Shown piece by piece: positions 43,321 to 54,500 of a stretch of 64,000 nucleotides of DNA. The position numbers and the translations under genes were made by a program. The notes under the pieces were generated by a model. The model made no database searches. It was not told where the DNA came from and was given only the letters and a program-made list of their open reading frames with translations. The stretch covers positions 1 to 64,000 of the forward strand of contig NZ_FMUJ01000006.1 in NCBI RefSeq assembly GCF_900100965.1. The letters run 5' to 3'. Within the stretch, counting starts at the first letter, position 1. Every line of letters starts with the position of its first letter. This DNA comes from Variovorax sp. EL159. Lineage in GTDB: Bacteria > Pseudomonadota > Gammaproteobacteria > Burkholderiales > Burkholderiaceae_C.

Positions 43321-44802
43321 ATGGAATCTCGCGCAAGACCGATGGCTATCCGGGCCGGGGCCTGGCTTTGGCTCGTCGCGTTGGCCATGGCGATGGGCGT
43401 GCTCTGCGCACCCGCGCAGGCCAAGCCCGTTGCCGTGCCCGCGATGAGCTCGCGCGTGGTCGATCTTGCGAAGACGCTGAACGCGGACGATGCCAGCGCG
43501 CTGCGCCACGACATCGCCGAGGTCGAGCAGACCACGCAGGCGCAGTTCGCGGTGCTGATCGTGCCGACCACGGGCGAAGAATCCATCGAGCAGTTCGCCA
43601 CGCGCGTCTTTGCGCAATGGAAGCTCGGCCGCAAGGGCGAAGACGACGGCGTGCTGCTGCTGGTCGCGCTGAAAGACCGCCGCATGCGCATCGAGGTGGG
43701 CACGGGGCTGGAAGGCAAGATCACCGACATCCAGGCCGCGCGCATCATCGACAACGAGATGAAGCCGCGCTTTCGCGACGGCGACATCGCCGGCGGCGTG
43801 CGGGTCGCGGTGCAGTCGCTGTTCAGGCTGGTATCGCCGCAGCCGGAGGCGGGTGCCGTGGACGAAGAAACGCCCGCGCCGGAAGAACGCAAGCCGTCGC
43901 TGCTGCGCCATCTGATCGACATGTTCTCGACGGACACCAGCCAGTCGCAGATGAATCTGGCCTCGCTCGCCGTGGTGCTCTGGACCCTCGGCGTGGGTGC
44001 CTGGCACGGAACCCGGCCGCGCCCGCCTCCGGAGCCGCGCGTGGTGTCGTACGGCACGGGCAAGCGGGGCCGCAAGGGGCGGCGCCTGGCCGAACACGCA
44101 GCGCAGCGCGATGGCGCGCTGTGGGCCGACCTGAAGACCGAACCGCCGCCGCGCAAGCCGCGACGCTGGCCGCTGGTGCTGGGCCTGCTCGCCGCCGGCC
44201 CGGCCGCCGCGGCGCTGGCGCTGATGGACTTCGCGATGGTGCTCGTCCTCTTCATGCCGGTCACCTTCATGTACGGCGTGGGCTACCTGGCGGGCCGCTC
44301 CAGGACGGCTCGCTACGTGTTCGCCTGCATCGCGCTGGCGATCGCGGCGCTCATCGGCCTCGGGTTCTACCTGGGCGCCGACAAGCTGCCGTGGGTGATC
44401 GCGGGCCTGTTCGTCGCCTGCTTCGTCGGCATCGGCGTCGCGGTGGTCGTGGTCGGCGTGCGCCGCCACTGGCAGCGCAGCGTGCTTGGGTTCATGGTGC
44501 GGCTCGCGCTCGTGACCGGCGTCATCGGCTTCGCGCTCGTCAAGCTGGCACCGGGCCCGGAGCCCGACGAAACCTGGATCGGCATGGCGCTGGTGACTTT
44601 CATCGCGCTGGTGTTCGGCTTCTTCCCCACCGATGGCCGGCGCGGGCGCCGGGGCCGTGGCCACGACGATGACGACCGCGACAGCGGGTGGAGCAGCAGC
44701 AGTTCGTCGAGCAGCAGTAGCAGCAGCTCGTCGGACAGCTCGTCATCGTCGTCGGGTGGTGGGGGTTCCAGCAGTGGCGGGGGTGCGTCGGGCAGTTGGT
44801 AG
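43321..44802 (+). CDS. TPM-domain membrane protein with Ser/Gly-rich tail
   Basis: 493 residues. Start at ATG 43321 is fixed by a strong AGGAGG ribosome site; an ATG at 43270 overlapping the pbpC stop is rejected. The signal peptide (to about AQA-KP) is followed by the TPM domain (about 40-160) with SSRVVDLAKTLNADDASALRHDIAEVEQ, QFAVLIVPTTGEESIEQFATRVFAQWKLG and DDGVLLLVALKDRRMRIEVGTGLEG, the YgcG/TPM_phosphatase pattern. About five transmembrane helices follow (220-425). The last 60 residues are an acidic Arg/Asp stretch and a run of mostly Ser then Gly, the usual low-complexity end of YgcG-like proteins. Probably co-transcribed with pbpC. Confidence 0.88.
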   Translation: MESRARPMAIRAGAWLWLVALAMAMGVLCAPAQAKPVAVPAMSSRVVDLAKTLNADDASALRHDIAEVEQTTQAQFAVLIVPTTGEESIEQFATRVFAQWKLGRKGEDDGVLLLVALKDRRMRIEVGTGLEGKITDIQAARIIDNEMKPRFRDGDIAGGVRVAVQSLFRLVSPQPEAGAVDEETPAPEERKPSLLRHLIDMFSTDTSQSQMNLASLAVVLWTLGVGAWHGTRPRPPPEPRVVSYGTGKRGRKGRRLAEHAAQRDGALWADLKTEPPPRKPRRWPLVLGLLAAGPAAAALALMDFAMVLVLFMPVTFMYGVGYLAGRSRTARYVFACIALAIAALIGLGFYLGADKLPWVIAGLFVACFVGIGVAVVVVGVRRHWQRSVLGFMVRLALVTGVIGFALVKLAPGPEPDETWIGMALVTFIALVFGFFPTDGRRGRRGRGHDDDDRDSGWSSSSSSSSSSSSSSDSSSSSSGGGGSSSGGGASGSW

Positions 44803-44828
44803 CAGCGCCTTTGCCGCGCTTCACACCG

Positions 44829-47800
44829 TCAGTCGACCTTCACGCTGAACAGCACTTCGCCCGTGCCACCAGGTGACAGTGAGCCGCCGAATGCCCAGCG
44901 CAACCCGCCCGTACCGCCCGCCGTCTGCGCGGTGGCACAGGCCACCGCCGGCGCGGGCACCGCATTGGCCGGCGTGTTCTTGCTGCAGCCTGTCAGCGAC
45001 GCCGGCGTGGTGCCGGCCTGCGCGGCAACGAAGCTGGTGTATTGCGGCGTCGTGTCGTTCACCGTCATGCCGCTGATCGGCGTCATGCCGTTGTTGGTGT
45101 AGGTCACCCGGTACTCCAGCGTCTCGCCCGACTTGGCCTGGTTGTTGACGCCGAAGCTACCGCCCTGCGTGACGTTGCGCACTTCCTTCTTCAGCTCCAG
45201 CGCGCTGTTCGACACCGTCGTGATGTCGAGCACGGTGTAGCTCGCGCTCAGCGCGGGGCCGGCGTTGGTGAAGTTGAAGCTGGCCTGCACGGTGCTGCGG
45301 TTGTTGTTGCCGTTGCCCGCAGTGGTCGGAATGAACTCCTGCATCACCAGGCACACGCTCTGCCCCGCCACCACGGTGACCGGCGCCGAGGGCGGATAGA
45401 GCAGCGCGGCCCCCGGTTGCAACGCGCCGGTGCAGCCGGTGTCGGCAAAGATCTTGCCGCTCCAGCCACCGATGGCCGGCGTGTCCACCGAATCCGAAAT
45501 GCTGAAGCTCACGCTGCCGCCGGTGCGCGCGACGAAGGTGTGTGCGTAGCTGACGGTGCTGCCCGGCGGGCCGCTCTTTGCGCCATCGGCGGCCAGCGTG
45601 TTGCGCTCCACGTCGCCGAAGTTCAGGCCCGAGTGGCCGCTGCCGTTCCAGGTGAAGGCGATGCGGTCGGGCGTGCCGGCGCGCGTGTAGGTGTAGGTGG
45701 TACCGCCGTTGGTCACGGCCGAGCCCGAAGGCAGCCTGACGCTGCCGAACGAGGCGCCGGTCGACACGCGCGATGCGGCGTTGGTCTGCTCCACGCACAG
45801 CGGCGCGTTGGTGGCGGTGCCGAAAGGCACGTCGAGCGCGTAGCTGCCGCTGCCATCGGTGGTGGCGGTCGAGATCACCGTGGCGCCGCAATTGGTCAAC
45901 CGCACGGGCGCGCCTGCAATGCCGGCCTCGCCGCCGTTGACGAGCCCGTCGTTCGCCGTGCCCGCACCGGCGCCGTTGTCCAGGAACACGCGCCCCGACA
46001 CGCTGTAGCCGAAGCCGTTCACGAAGGTGCAGCGGATGTCGGCACCGGCCACCATGTTGGCCGCGGGCAGCGTGAGCCGGTTGCCCACCAACGTGCCGAA
46101 GGGCGCGTTGGGGTTGGCACTGGCCGCATCGACGCAGCTGGCGCTGATCGGGTTGGCGGGCCAGCCGGCCGGCGCGCTTTCACTGATCGATGCTTCCAGG
46201 CCGGCGGTGCCCGTGAGGTTGGCGGCACCGTTGGCGCTGCCCACGCCGGTGACGGTGATGCTGTCGGTCGACGCCGAGAGCCCGCTGAGCGCAAAGGCGA
46301 ACACGTTGGTGCCGCTGCCGCTGGTCGTGGTCTTCACGATCCGCACCTTGGGGTACGGCGGCGTGTAGGTGTTGGTGAAGGTGCAGGCGATGTTGCTGCC
46401 CGCTGCAGTGGCCGCCGCATCGAGCGTGACCTTGCGGTTGGGCAGGTCGGGCGTGGCGGTGCCGCCCGCGCCCAGGCCCGTGCAGCTCACGCCGGTGAGC
46501 GCGTAGTTGGCCGGTGGCACGGATTCGGTGATGGTGGTGGCCACGCCCGACGCGGTGAGCGTCTGGGTGGTGCCCGTGACGGCAGTGCCGGCGGTGACCG
46601 TGGTCAGCGTCTGCGTCGCGACGCCATTGCTGCCCGTGAAGCCGAAGGCGCCCGTGTTGTTGAGCGAGACCTTGCTGATCGTCAGCGTCGTCGGCAGGGG
46701 CGCGAACTTGTAGGGCCGCGGGCTGGGCAGGTAGGCATTGCCGCCGGCCGTGAAGTTGCCGCCCAGCGCCGTGCCGCCCAGCGTGACCGCGGTGGTTGCG
46801 TAGGTGGTGGCCACGGTGCTGGTGGCCGTGGTCTGGCACAGGCTCGCGGCGGTGGTGGTGCAACTGCCCGCGGCGCCCACCGCGCCACCGTTGAAGGCCA
46901 CGTTGGGCGTGGCACCGAAGTTCACGACCGCACCGGCGCCCACGGGGTTGCCGCTGGCGTCGCGCACGAAGACTTCGAGCACGTCCTGCGCGGTGCCGTT
47001 GGCCGGCTGGTTGTCGGTGACCACGCGCAGGCCCGACTGCGCGGCGGTGGCGGGGCCGGCCACCACGGTGGTGTCGGCGCTGTCGCAACTGACTGTGGCA
47101 TTCGACGTGCAGCCCGTGCCGGGGTTGGTGGCGGGCGTTCCACTGCCGTTCGTGTTGCTGCTCGCGTAGTTGGTGACCAGGGTGCCGGCAAGCGTGGGCG
47201 CGGTAGCCGTGAGCGTGAAGGTGCGCGTCGCGCCGACGGGAATGCCACCAGCGGGCAGCGTCATCGTGCAGGTGAGCAAGGCGCCGGCCGCGCTGGGCAG
47301 CGTGCCGCAGGACACGGCCGAGACGTTCGTGCCGCGCGTGGCCGCCGTGGCGATCACGCCGGGCGGCAACTGGTCGCGAACGATCACCGTGGTGCCGGTG
47401 GCGGCCGTGCCGTTGTTGGTCAGGCTCAGGGTATAGGTGATGGCGCCTCCCGGCGTCACCGTCGCCTGCGCCGTCTTGCTCAGCGCGAGCACCGGCGCGG
47501 GCACGTTGTACTGCAGCACCACGAGCCCGTTGCCGCCGCTGGCATCGCCACCGCCGCCGACGGCGATGCCGGCAACGTATTGCGGGTCGTCGGTGTTGGC
47601 CGCCGCGCCACCGGTGTTGTCGGCCGGCGAGTTCGACCCGCTCTCGGTGCCCGCGCCGGACAGCGCCGACGCCAGGTAGCTGGAGCCGCCGCCACCCATG
47701 CCGTTGGGGTCGGTGCCCTGGCAGATGCCGCCACCGCCGCCGTAGTAGCCCGCGCCGCCACCGCCGCCGCCTTCGTTCTGGTTCTGGTTGGTCGAGGCGC

Positions 47801-48509
47801 CCCGGCCGCCCTGCAGTGCGCTGCCCGCCGTCGCGCTGGCCACATTGCAGGAGCCGCCGCTGCCCGCCGCGCCGCCGGCGGACTGCGTACCGCCCTTGCC
47901 GCTGGCGGTGGTGCCGTCGCTGCCGCCGACAAGGCCGCCGCCACCGGCACCGCTCGGCGTGCCCACGTCCGCCCCCGGGGACGAACCGCCACCGGCACCG
48001 GCGATGAGTCGGGCCGTGCCCTGCGTGAAGCTCGTCGTGCTGGTGAACACCCCCGACAGGCCGCCGCCGCTCGCGCCGCGGCTGATGCTTGCGCCATTGC
48101 CGCCCGCACCGCCGCCGCCGTAGGGATTGCCGGTGTCGTTGACCCTCCCGCCCTGCCCGACGCGGATGCCCAGCGACGAACCCGCCGTCACCGTCAGCGT
48201 GCCGGAGGCAAAGCCGCCACCGCCACCGCCCCGCTGCGCCGTGTAGTAGCTGGTGTTCGGCCCGCCGCCGCCCGCGCCCCAGGCCTTGATGAACACGGCG
48301 CTCACGCCGGTGGGCACGGTGAAGGTCTGGTTGCCGCCGGAATAGGTGACCTGCGTGCAGGTGTTGTAGCCCGGCTCCGGCGTACAGGCCACCAGGGCGG
48401 CCGTCGCGGGAGCCGACAGGAGCAACGCCGGCAATGCCAGCGCACCGGCCCACAGCCAGCGAAGGCGACGCCCCCGCAAGCCCCGGACCGAAGTTGAAAT
48501 TTGAGTCAT
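44829..48509 (-). CDS. Exported DUF11-domain surface protein with Gly-rich N-terminal domain
   Basis: 1226 residues. Start at ATG 48509, preceded by AAGGCGG and 22 nt after the stop of the 2426-residue gene; an upstream ATG at 48545 overlaps that gene and is less likely. The signal peptide ends near ATA-ALV. Residues about 25-320 form a glycine-rich domain (QTFTVPTGVSAVFIKAWGAG, then many GGGG loops) as in Gly_rich adhesin heads. Next is a DUF11 repeat (VLALSKTAQATVTPGGAITY), Ig-like and SpaA/prealbumin-like segments (TITESVPPANYALTGVSC, KTTTSGSGTNVFAFALSGL) and an SdrD_B-like module (YSVSGRVFLDNGAGAGTAND). A final DUF11 domain ends exactly at LSPGGTGEVLFSVKVD. Probably the last gene of the four-gene operon; it carries no membrane anchor. 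Confidence 0.85.
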   Translation of the reverse strand: MTQISTSVRGLRGRRLRWLWAGALALPALLLSAPATAALVACTPEPGYNTCTQVTYSGGNQTFTVPTGVSAVFIKAWGAGGGGPNTSYYTAQRGGGGGGFASGTLTVTAGSSLGIRVGQGGRVNDTGNPYGGGGAGGNGASISRGASGGGLSGVFTSTTSFTQGTARLIAGAGGGSSPGADVGTPSGAGGGGLVGGSDGTTASGKGGTQSAGGAAGSGGSCNVASATAGSALQGGRGASTNQNQNEGGGGGGAGYYGGGGGICQGTDPNGMGGGGSSYLASALSGAGTESGSNSPADNTGGAAANTDDPQYVAGIAVGGGGDASGGNGLVVLQYNVPAPVLALSKTAQATVTPGGAITYTLSLTNNGTAATGTTVIVRDQLPPGVIATAATRGTNVSAVSCGTLPSAAGALLTCTMTLPAGGIPVGATRTFTLTATAPTLAGTLVTNYASSNTNGSGTPATNPGTGCTSNATVSCDSADTTVVAGPATAAQSGLRVVTDNQPANGTAQDVLEVFVRDASGNPVGAGAVVNFGATPNVAFNGGAVGAAGSCTTTAASLCQTTATSTVATTYATTAVTLGGTALGGNFTAGGNAYLPSPRPYKFAPLPTTLTISKVSLNNTGAFGFTGSNGVATQTLTTVTAGTAVTGTTQTLTASGVATTITESVPPANYALTGVSCTGLGAGGTATPDLPNRKVTLDAAATAAGSNIACTFTNTYTPPYPKVRIVKTTTSGSGTNVFAFALSGLSASTDSITVTGVGSANGAANLTGTAGLEASISESAPAGWPANPISASCVDAASANPNAPFGTLVGNRLTLPAANMVAGADIRCTFVNGFGYSVSGRVFLDNGAGAGTANDGLVNGGEAGIAGAPVRLTNCGATVISTATTDGSGSYALDVPFGTATNAPLCVEQTNAASRVSTGASFGSVRLPSGSAVTNGGTTYTYTRAGTPDRIAFTWNGSGHSGLNFGDVERNTLAADGAKSGPPGSTVSYAHTFVARTGGSVSFSISDSVDTPAIGGWSGKIFADTGCTGALQPGAALLYPPSAPVTVVAGQSVCLVMQEFIPTTAGNGNNNRSTVQASFNFTNAGPALSASYTVLDITTVSNSALELKKEVRNVTQGGSFGVNNQAKSGETLEYRVTYTNNGMTPISGMTVNDTTPQYTSFVAAQAGTTPASLTGCSKNTPANAVPAPAVACATAQTAGGTGGLRWAFGGSLSPGGTGEVLFSVKVD

Positions 48510-48531
48510 CTGTTCCGCCTTGAAGGCCGAA

Positions 48532-51500
48532 TCATTTCTTGTCATCTGCAGTCACCGGCGCCGCTTCGGCGGCCCGGTCCTTCGCCGTGCGCGATGCGCC
48601 GGCCGAGGGAAAGCCGAGCCCCGTCTCGTCGAACTTGAAGCGCAGGCGGATGTAGGCGCCCTTGCTGGTGTATTCGTTGGCCGTGAGCTCGCGGTCCTTC
48701 AGGCCCACGAAGTTGTAGCCGGCGGACACCCACAGGTCCTTCATGACCTGGTAGCCCACCTCCACGCCCAGCGTCTTCTGCAGCGCGCCATCCTTGCCGT
48801 AGAGCAGGCCGGCCTGCACGCCGAAGTCCCAGTCCTTGTCGATGTCCTGCGTGTAGCGCGCCTGCAGCAGGTGCGCCCAGTAGGTGCTCTTGAGCAGACC
48901 GTCGTCGGCGCGCGACCACTTGGCCGCATAGCGTCCGTTGATGACGGTGCCGGGGCGCGGGTTGTAGTTGAAGTGCGCCGACACGATGTCGGCGCTGGTG
49001 GTGCCCGGCAGGCTGGCGTTACCGTAGCCCGAGCCGAACACGCTGGAGCCGTCGAGCGCACCGGTCGAGCTGCCCGCGCCCACCACGCGCTCGCTGCGGC
49101 GCTCGTAGCGCATCAGCGCGTTCCAGCTGTCGGTGTCCACCGGGCGGTAGGCCAGGCCGATCTGGTGGCGCGACAGGTGGCGCTCGTTGCCGGCGTTGCT
49201 GCCCTGCCCTTCGCTGTCGCTCATCACGCTGCGCGCGAGCAGGCTCCATGACCGGTCGAGCTTGTAGCCGAAGCCGGCGCTGAACAGGCGCGTGTGGGCG
49301 TCGTCGCCGCGCCGTGCCTCGAGCACGCCGCTGGTCTTCATGCGCTCGGTGATGTATTCCAGTCCGCCGGTGATGGCCGTCGACTGGCCCAACCCGCCCG
49401 AGTAGCCGGTGCCGTTGTTGCCGCTGTTGCGGTAGCCGCCGAGCTGCCGCGTGTGCTCGATGCCGCCAGTCACGCTCAGGCCTTCGCCCAGCTTGAAGGT
49501 GTTGCGAACGCCGGTGGCCGCCTGCGCCGTGCGGCCGTCGAGGCTGTCGGCCAGGCGGTATTCGCTGTACACGCGGCCGCCCTCCATGTAGCTGCTCTCC
49601 ACGCCGAGGATGCCGACGTTGTTCGACGTGCTCGACGTCAGTTCGTCCTTGCCGTAGAGGCTGGACACCAGCTCGTAGCGGCCGTAGATGCGAGTCTTGT
49701 CGGTCACCGCGTAGTTGCCGCCCACGGCCAGCACGTGGCGGTCGGACTTGTGGATGTCCTGCTCGCCTTCGACGAACACGTTGGCCTGCGGCAGCCCCGG
49801 CACCTGGGCCGAGAGGCGCGCGCGGATGGTGGTCAGGTCCTCGGCATGCGCGTTGGCATTGGCGGCCGCGCCCAGCGCGGTGACGTTGCCCGCGCCGACA
49901 CCGCTGCCCAGGTTGCCGCTGTAGGTCGAGATCTGGCCGTAGTCGAAACCCGAGCTGCTGCCCAACCCCGCGCCGCTCTGGCCGTGGCGCAGGCCCAGCT
50001 CGCCCACCAGTTGTTCGCCGAACTTCTTCTGCACGCTGGCGGTAAAGCCACGGCGGCTGCCTGCGAGCAGCGCGTCCTGGCTGTAGATGGCTTCGCCGCG
50101 CAGCGCGGTGGTGGGGTCGAGCCGGTATTCGGCGCGCGCCGAGGCCTCGGTGCGGCCGGCCGAGAAGCTTGCGCCGGGGTTGTCGAAGCCGGTGCTGGTC
50201 TTGCTCGCGAGCGCGACCACGGCGAGGTCGGCGGTCTGGTGGCGCAGCTCGATGCGCCCGCCGCTGCCCTTGCCGTTCTTGTCGGACTCGGTGCGCACCC
50301 ACTCGCCGGCCATGGTGGTGTTGTCGCCCACGCGCGCCACGGCGGTGACGGCGCCGAGCTTGCGGCGATTCTCGGGGTTCTCGTCGGTGCTGGCCACCAC
50401 GCCGAGCTGCAGGTTGTCGGTGACCTTCACCTGCACGTCGGTGCCGGCCACGTTGAACTTGGGGCCGCCCGCGTCCACCTCGTAGGTCACGCGGATCGAT
50501 TGCGGATTGAGGTTCGCATCGGCCGAAGCGATGGCGTGCGTGAACAGCAGGCGGCGTGTGAGCGGCTCGATGGTGTAGTCGATGAAGCGCGCCACCGTCG
50601 TGCGCTGCAGCACAAGGTTCGGCTGGTTGCGGTCGCGCACCACGATCTCGACCTGCTCGCTGTTGTCGACGAACTCCCCGCCCTTGGCGCTCAGGTAGTA
50701 CGGACCCGAAGTGCCGACAGCGCGGAACTCTTCGACCTGCTGCGTCTGCGCGGTGCGCGAGAAGAAGCTGGTGGCGCGCACGTTGCCGTCGTCGTAGACG
50801 TGCTTGAGGCCCGTGAGCGAACGGTTGCTCTGGCTCAGGTTGCGCACCTCGGTGCTGCTGGCGGTGGTGAAGTCGCCGTACAGCAGGTAGGAGCGGTTCT
50901 TGTCGATGCGCACGTAGAGCTTCTGCGTGCTCTGTGCGTCGAAGCCCTTGACCGACGAGTCGCCGTACACGGGGTAGAACTCGTCGGGACGGATGTCGCG
51001 GAACAGGCGGTCGTTGCGCGTCTTGTTCGAGTCGTAGGCGGCCGTCAGCAGGTACTCGCCCTTGACGGTGCCCTTCAGGAAGAAGGCGGCGCGGGCCGAG
51101 GCACGGCGGTTCTTGTCGCTCTCGTCAGCCAGCCCGGTGAGCTCGGCCTCGAAGGCCGCGCCGGCGGGCATGGCACCCAGCGGCACGCCGCCGCGCTTGG
51201 TGAAGTCGAGCACGCCTTCGACGATGCCCACGCCGATCATCGGGCGCATCTCGGGCAGGAAGGCCAGCCGTGCTTCCTTCACGAAGCTGCCGGCGCTCAC
51301 GCGGATGCGCGCGTCGCCCGGCTCTCCGGGCGGCAGCAGGCGGAACTCGGCCACGCCGCCGTCCATGAAGACCTGCGTGCCGGGCTCGGCGGGGTTCAGG
51401 TCTTCGTCGAGCCAGCGGCCGCGGTCGGTTTCCAGCGTGAGCTGGGTGCGCGCGGTCACGGGCACGCCGGCCGCGTCGGTCAGGCGCACCTTCACGATGA

Positions 51501-54500
51501 CGGGCGTGCGCAAATCGGCCTGCGCCGATGCGGGCAGCTCGACCTGGATGGCGCCGAGCTTGTCGGGCGCGATCAGCTCGATCTGCTGCGCGGTACCGCG
51601 CACGTTGCCGAACGGGTCCACGCCTTCGAGCCGCAATTGGTTGCTGCCGGGCTGCAGCACCACGCCGATGTATTCCCAGGCGCCGAGCTTCTTGGCGGGC
51701 AGCTGCGTCTTCTTGCCGACGCGGCGCTCCTCGATGGCCTTGCCGTTGACGGTCAGGCGCAGTGCCAGGCCGTCCTCGCCCTTGACGCGCACGTTGACCA
51801 GCACGCCGGGCAGCGTGTCGCCGTTCTTCAGGTCGACGAAGCCGAGGGCGTTGTTCTCGATCCGCGGCAGCAGCGCTTCGAGCTCGATGGGGCTGGGCAC
51901 GGCCTGCGGCAGCAGCGGGTTGGCGCGCGGCTCCAGCATCTGGGTGCTGGTGTTGACGGGGCGGCTCGCGAAGGCGCCCACGCCGGTCGCGCCGCCGCCG
52001 GTGGCCGATGCGCTCTGCGCGCTGGTGGGCAGGCCGTTCAGTGCGGCGAACAGGCTGCCGGCGGGCGTGGGTGCGGGCGGCGCGGCGCTGGCGCCGAGCG
52101 TGCCGCCCATGGTGCCCGACGCGCCGTTGACGAAGCCGCTCGCATTGGCGGGCGCCGAAGGCAGCGCGATCAGCGGGGCCGAACTGGCGAGCGTGTTGCC
52201 GCCGGTGCTGCCCGTGGCCAGGGCCTGGCCGCTGGCGGGCAGCGAGCGCGCATCGCCCACCGGCACGATGCGGCCTTCGGGGTCCAGGCGCATGCGCACC
52301 TGCGCCTCGGCTTCGGTGTCGGGAATGGCGGCGATGGCCGCGCGCCGCGCGATCACGTCGTTCATCACCTCGGGTGCATCGCAGTTGCCGACGATGAAGT
52401 TGGCCTTGTGGAACTCGCCCTTCTTCAAATCGACGAAGCGGCTCTCAGGGCGGCCGGCATTGCGGTTGTCGAGCAACTCGAGCCGCGCCCCCACGGGCAA
52501 GGTCGTCTGGTCCACGCGCAGCACGTGCGTGACGGGTTTCAGGCCATACAGGCTCCACTTGCCTTCGACGTCGGTGATGACGTGCGTGCCGTCTTCCATG
52601 TACAGGCGCACGCCGGGCACGCCGATCTCGTCGGAGCCCTCTTGCCGGCCGTCGCGTTTGCAGTCCATGTAGACCTTGCCGAACAGGAAGGCGTCGTCGG
52701 AGAACACGCCGCCGGTCACGCGCGTGGTCCAGCTCGCCAGGTTCGACTGCAGCCGGCCCGAGGTGGCGCGGGCGCGGTTGATGGCGTCGCCGTTGGTGGG
52801 CGCGCCCACGCCGATGCGCACGCGGTAGCGCAGCACCATCGACTGGTCGGCGCCCAGCGTCAGCGACGGAAAGCTGAACAGCAGCTGAGGCCCCGCGCCG
52901 CCGACCGGGTTGGCCGTGACCGCGCCGTTCAGCCGCGCGCTGTTGGCCACATAGGCAAAGCCCGGCGGCAGGTTGTCGGCCAGGTTCACGCCAGTGAACG
53001 GAAAGCCGGTCTTGTTGGTGACGACCAGCGCGTAGTCCATGAAGTCGCCCAGCTCGACCTCGCGCTTGCTGCCTTCCTTGCGCAGAACCAGCCCGAGCAC
53101 GTTGCCCCGGTCGAGCGGAATGTGGTTGTGCACCACGTCGCAGGCTGCGCCCGAGGCATCGAAGCCGGCGTTCAGCGAGAAGTAATGGGTGGTCGGGTCG
53201 GAGCCGCGCGGCGGGCTTCCGCTCGGCACGATGGCGCCGCAGCGGTCGAAGGTTCCGGGCGTCGCCGTGATGAGCTGCGAGGGAAACGAATAGCCGCTGG
53301 CGGCCGGCGGCGTCACGTCCAGCGTGTAGGTGCACGAGCCGGTGACGGGCGGCGACTGCAGGAAGAACTGGTAGCCGCCATCGGCGCCGGTGGTCATCGA
53401 CACGCTGCCGTCGGCATGGAAGGTGTAGACACCCGAGGCGCCGCCGAAGAGGTCGTCCGGCGTGACCGGCGTGACGGGCCCGCTGCGGCACGACTGCCGC
53501 GCGAAGGTGACGACCGCGCCGGCCACGGGCTCGCGCGTGACCGAGTTGTAGACCGTGCCTTCCGGGTCGGCCACGAGCGACTGCGCCGTGCTGGCGCTCG
53601 CCACCACCAGCATCGCCGGCGTGACGTTCACGGTGTTCTGGTCGAAGGCGGCCGCCCACGCCTTGTTGGTGAGCGCAAGGCGGCTGCCGATGGCGTCGGC
53701 CTTCTGCGTGATGCGCACGGTGAACGACAGCTCTTCGTTCTGCCCCGGCGCGAGCGCGCGCGCGCCGTCGGTGAGGCTGAGCGCGGCTTCGGTCGGCAGC
53801 TTGAAGGGGTCGCTGCTCGTCAGCGTCTCGCGGTTGCAGGCGGCGCGGCCGGTGAAGCCGCCCGCCACGTCGAGCAGGCCGTTGCGCGCCTTGGGCGGCC
53901 CGGTGAGCTCCCAGACGGCGACATGGGTGTCGGGCTTGTCCATGTCGAAGGTGCAGTTGAGGTTGTCGATCAACCGCACGTTCGGTGCCGGGGCCACGCC
54001 GGTGTTGCTGACCTTGAGCACGTAGTCGAGCTCGAACACGCCCTGCGCGATGCGGCGCGGCGGCGACACCGTCTTGACCAGCAAGAGCGTGGGCAGTTGC
54101 GTGGACACCGGCGTGGGCGAGGCATCGTTGTTCGGGTTGCCGTCGCCGTCGGCATCGGGGTTGTTGCCGTTGACCGAATCATCGAACACCGTCGGCGGCG
54201 CGCCCACCGCGAGCGCGGCCTGCGCGCGCACGCTGTTGTAGAGCGTGGCGGCACGCCCGGACACGTTGAAGCGCACGTCGAATTGCACGGTGAACTGCCC
54301 GCCCGCCGGCAGCACGGCTCCCGGCGCCAGCAGGTTCGGCACGGCGGCCGTGCCGTTGAAGCCGTTGTTGACGGCCGCCGCGGTGCCGTTGCCCTGGCTG
54401 CCGGCAATGGCCAGCGAGCCGGGCACGACGGCGTACTGGTTCGCGCCCGGCACCAGCGCCGTGGTGTAGCTGCCGAACTGGGTGGCTCCGCTGCCTTCCA

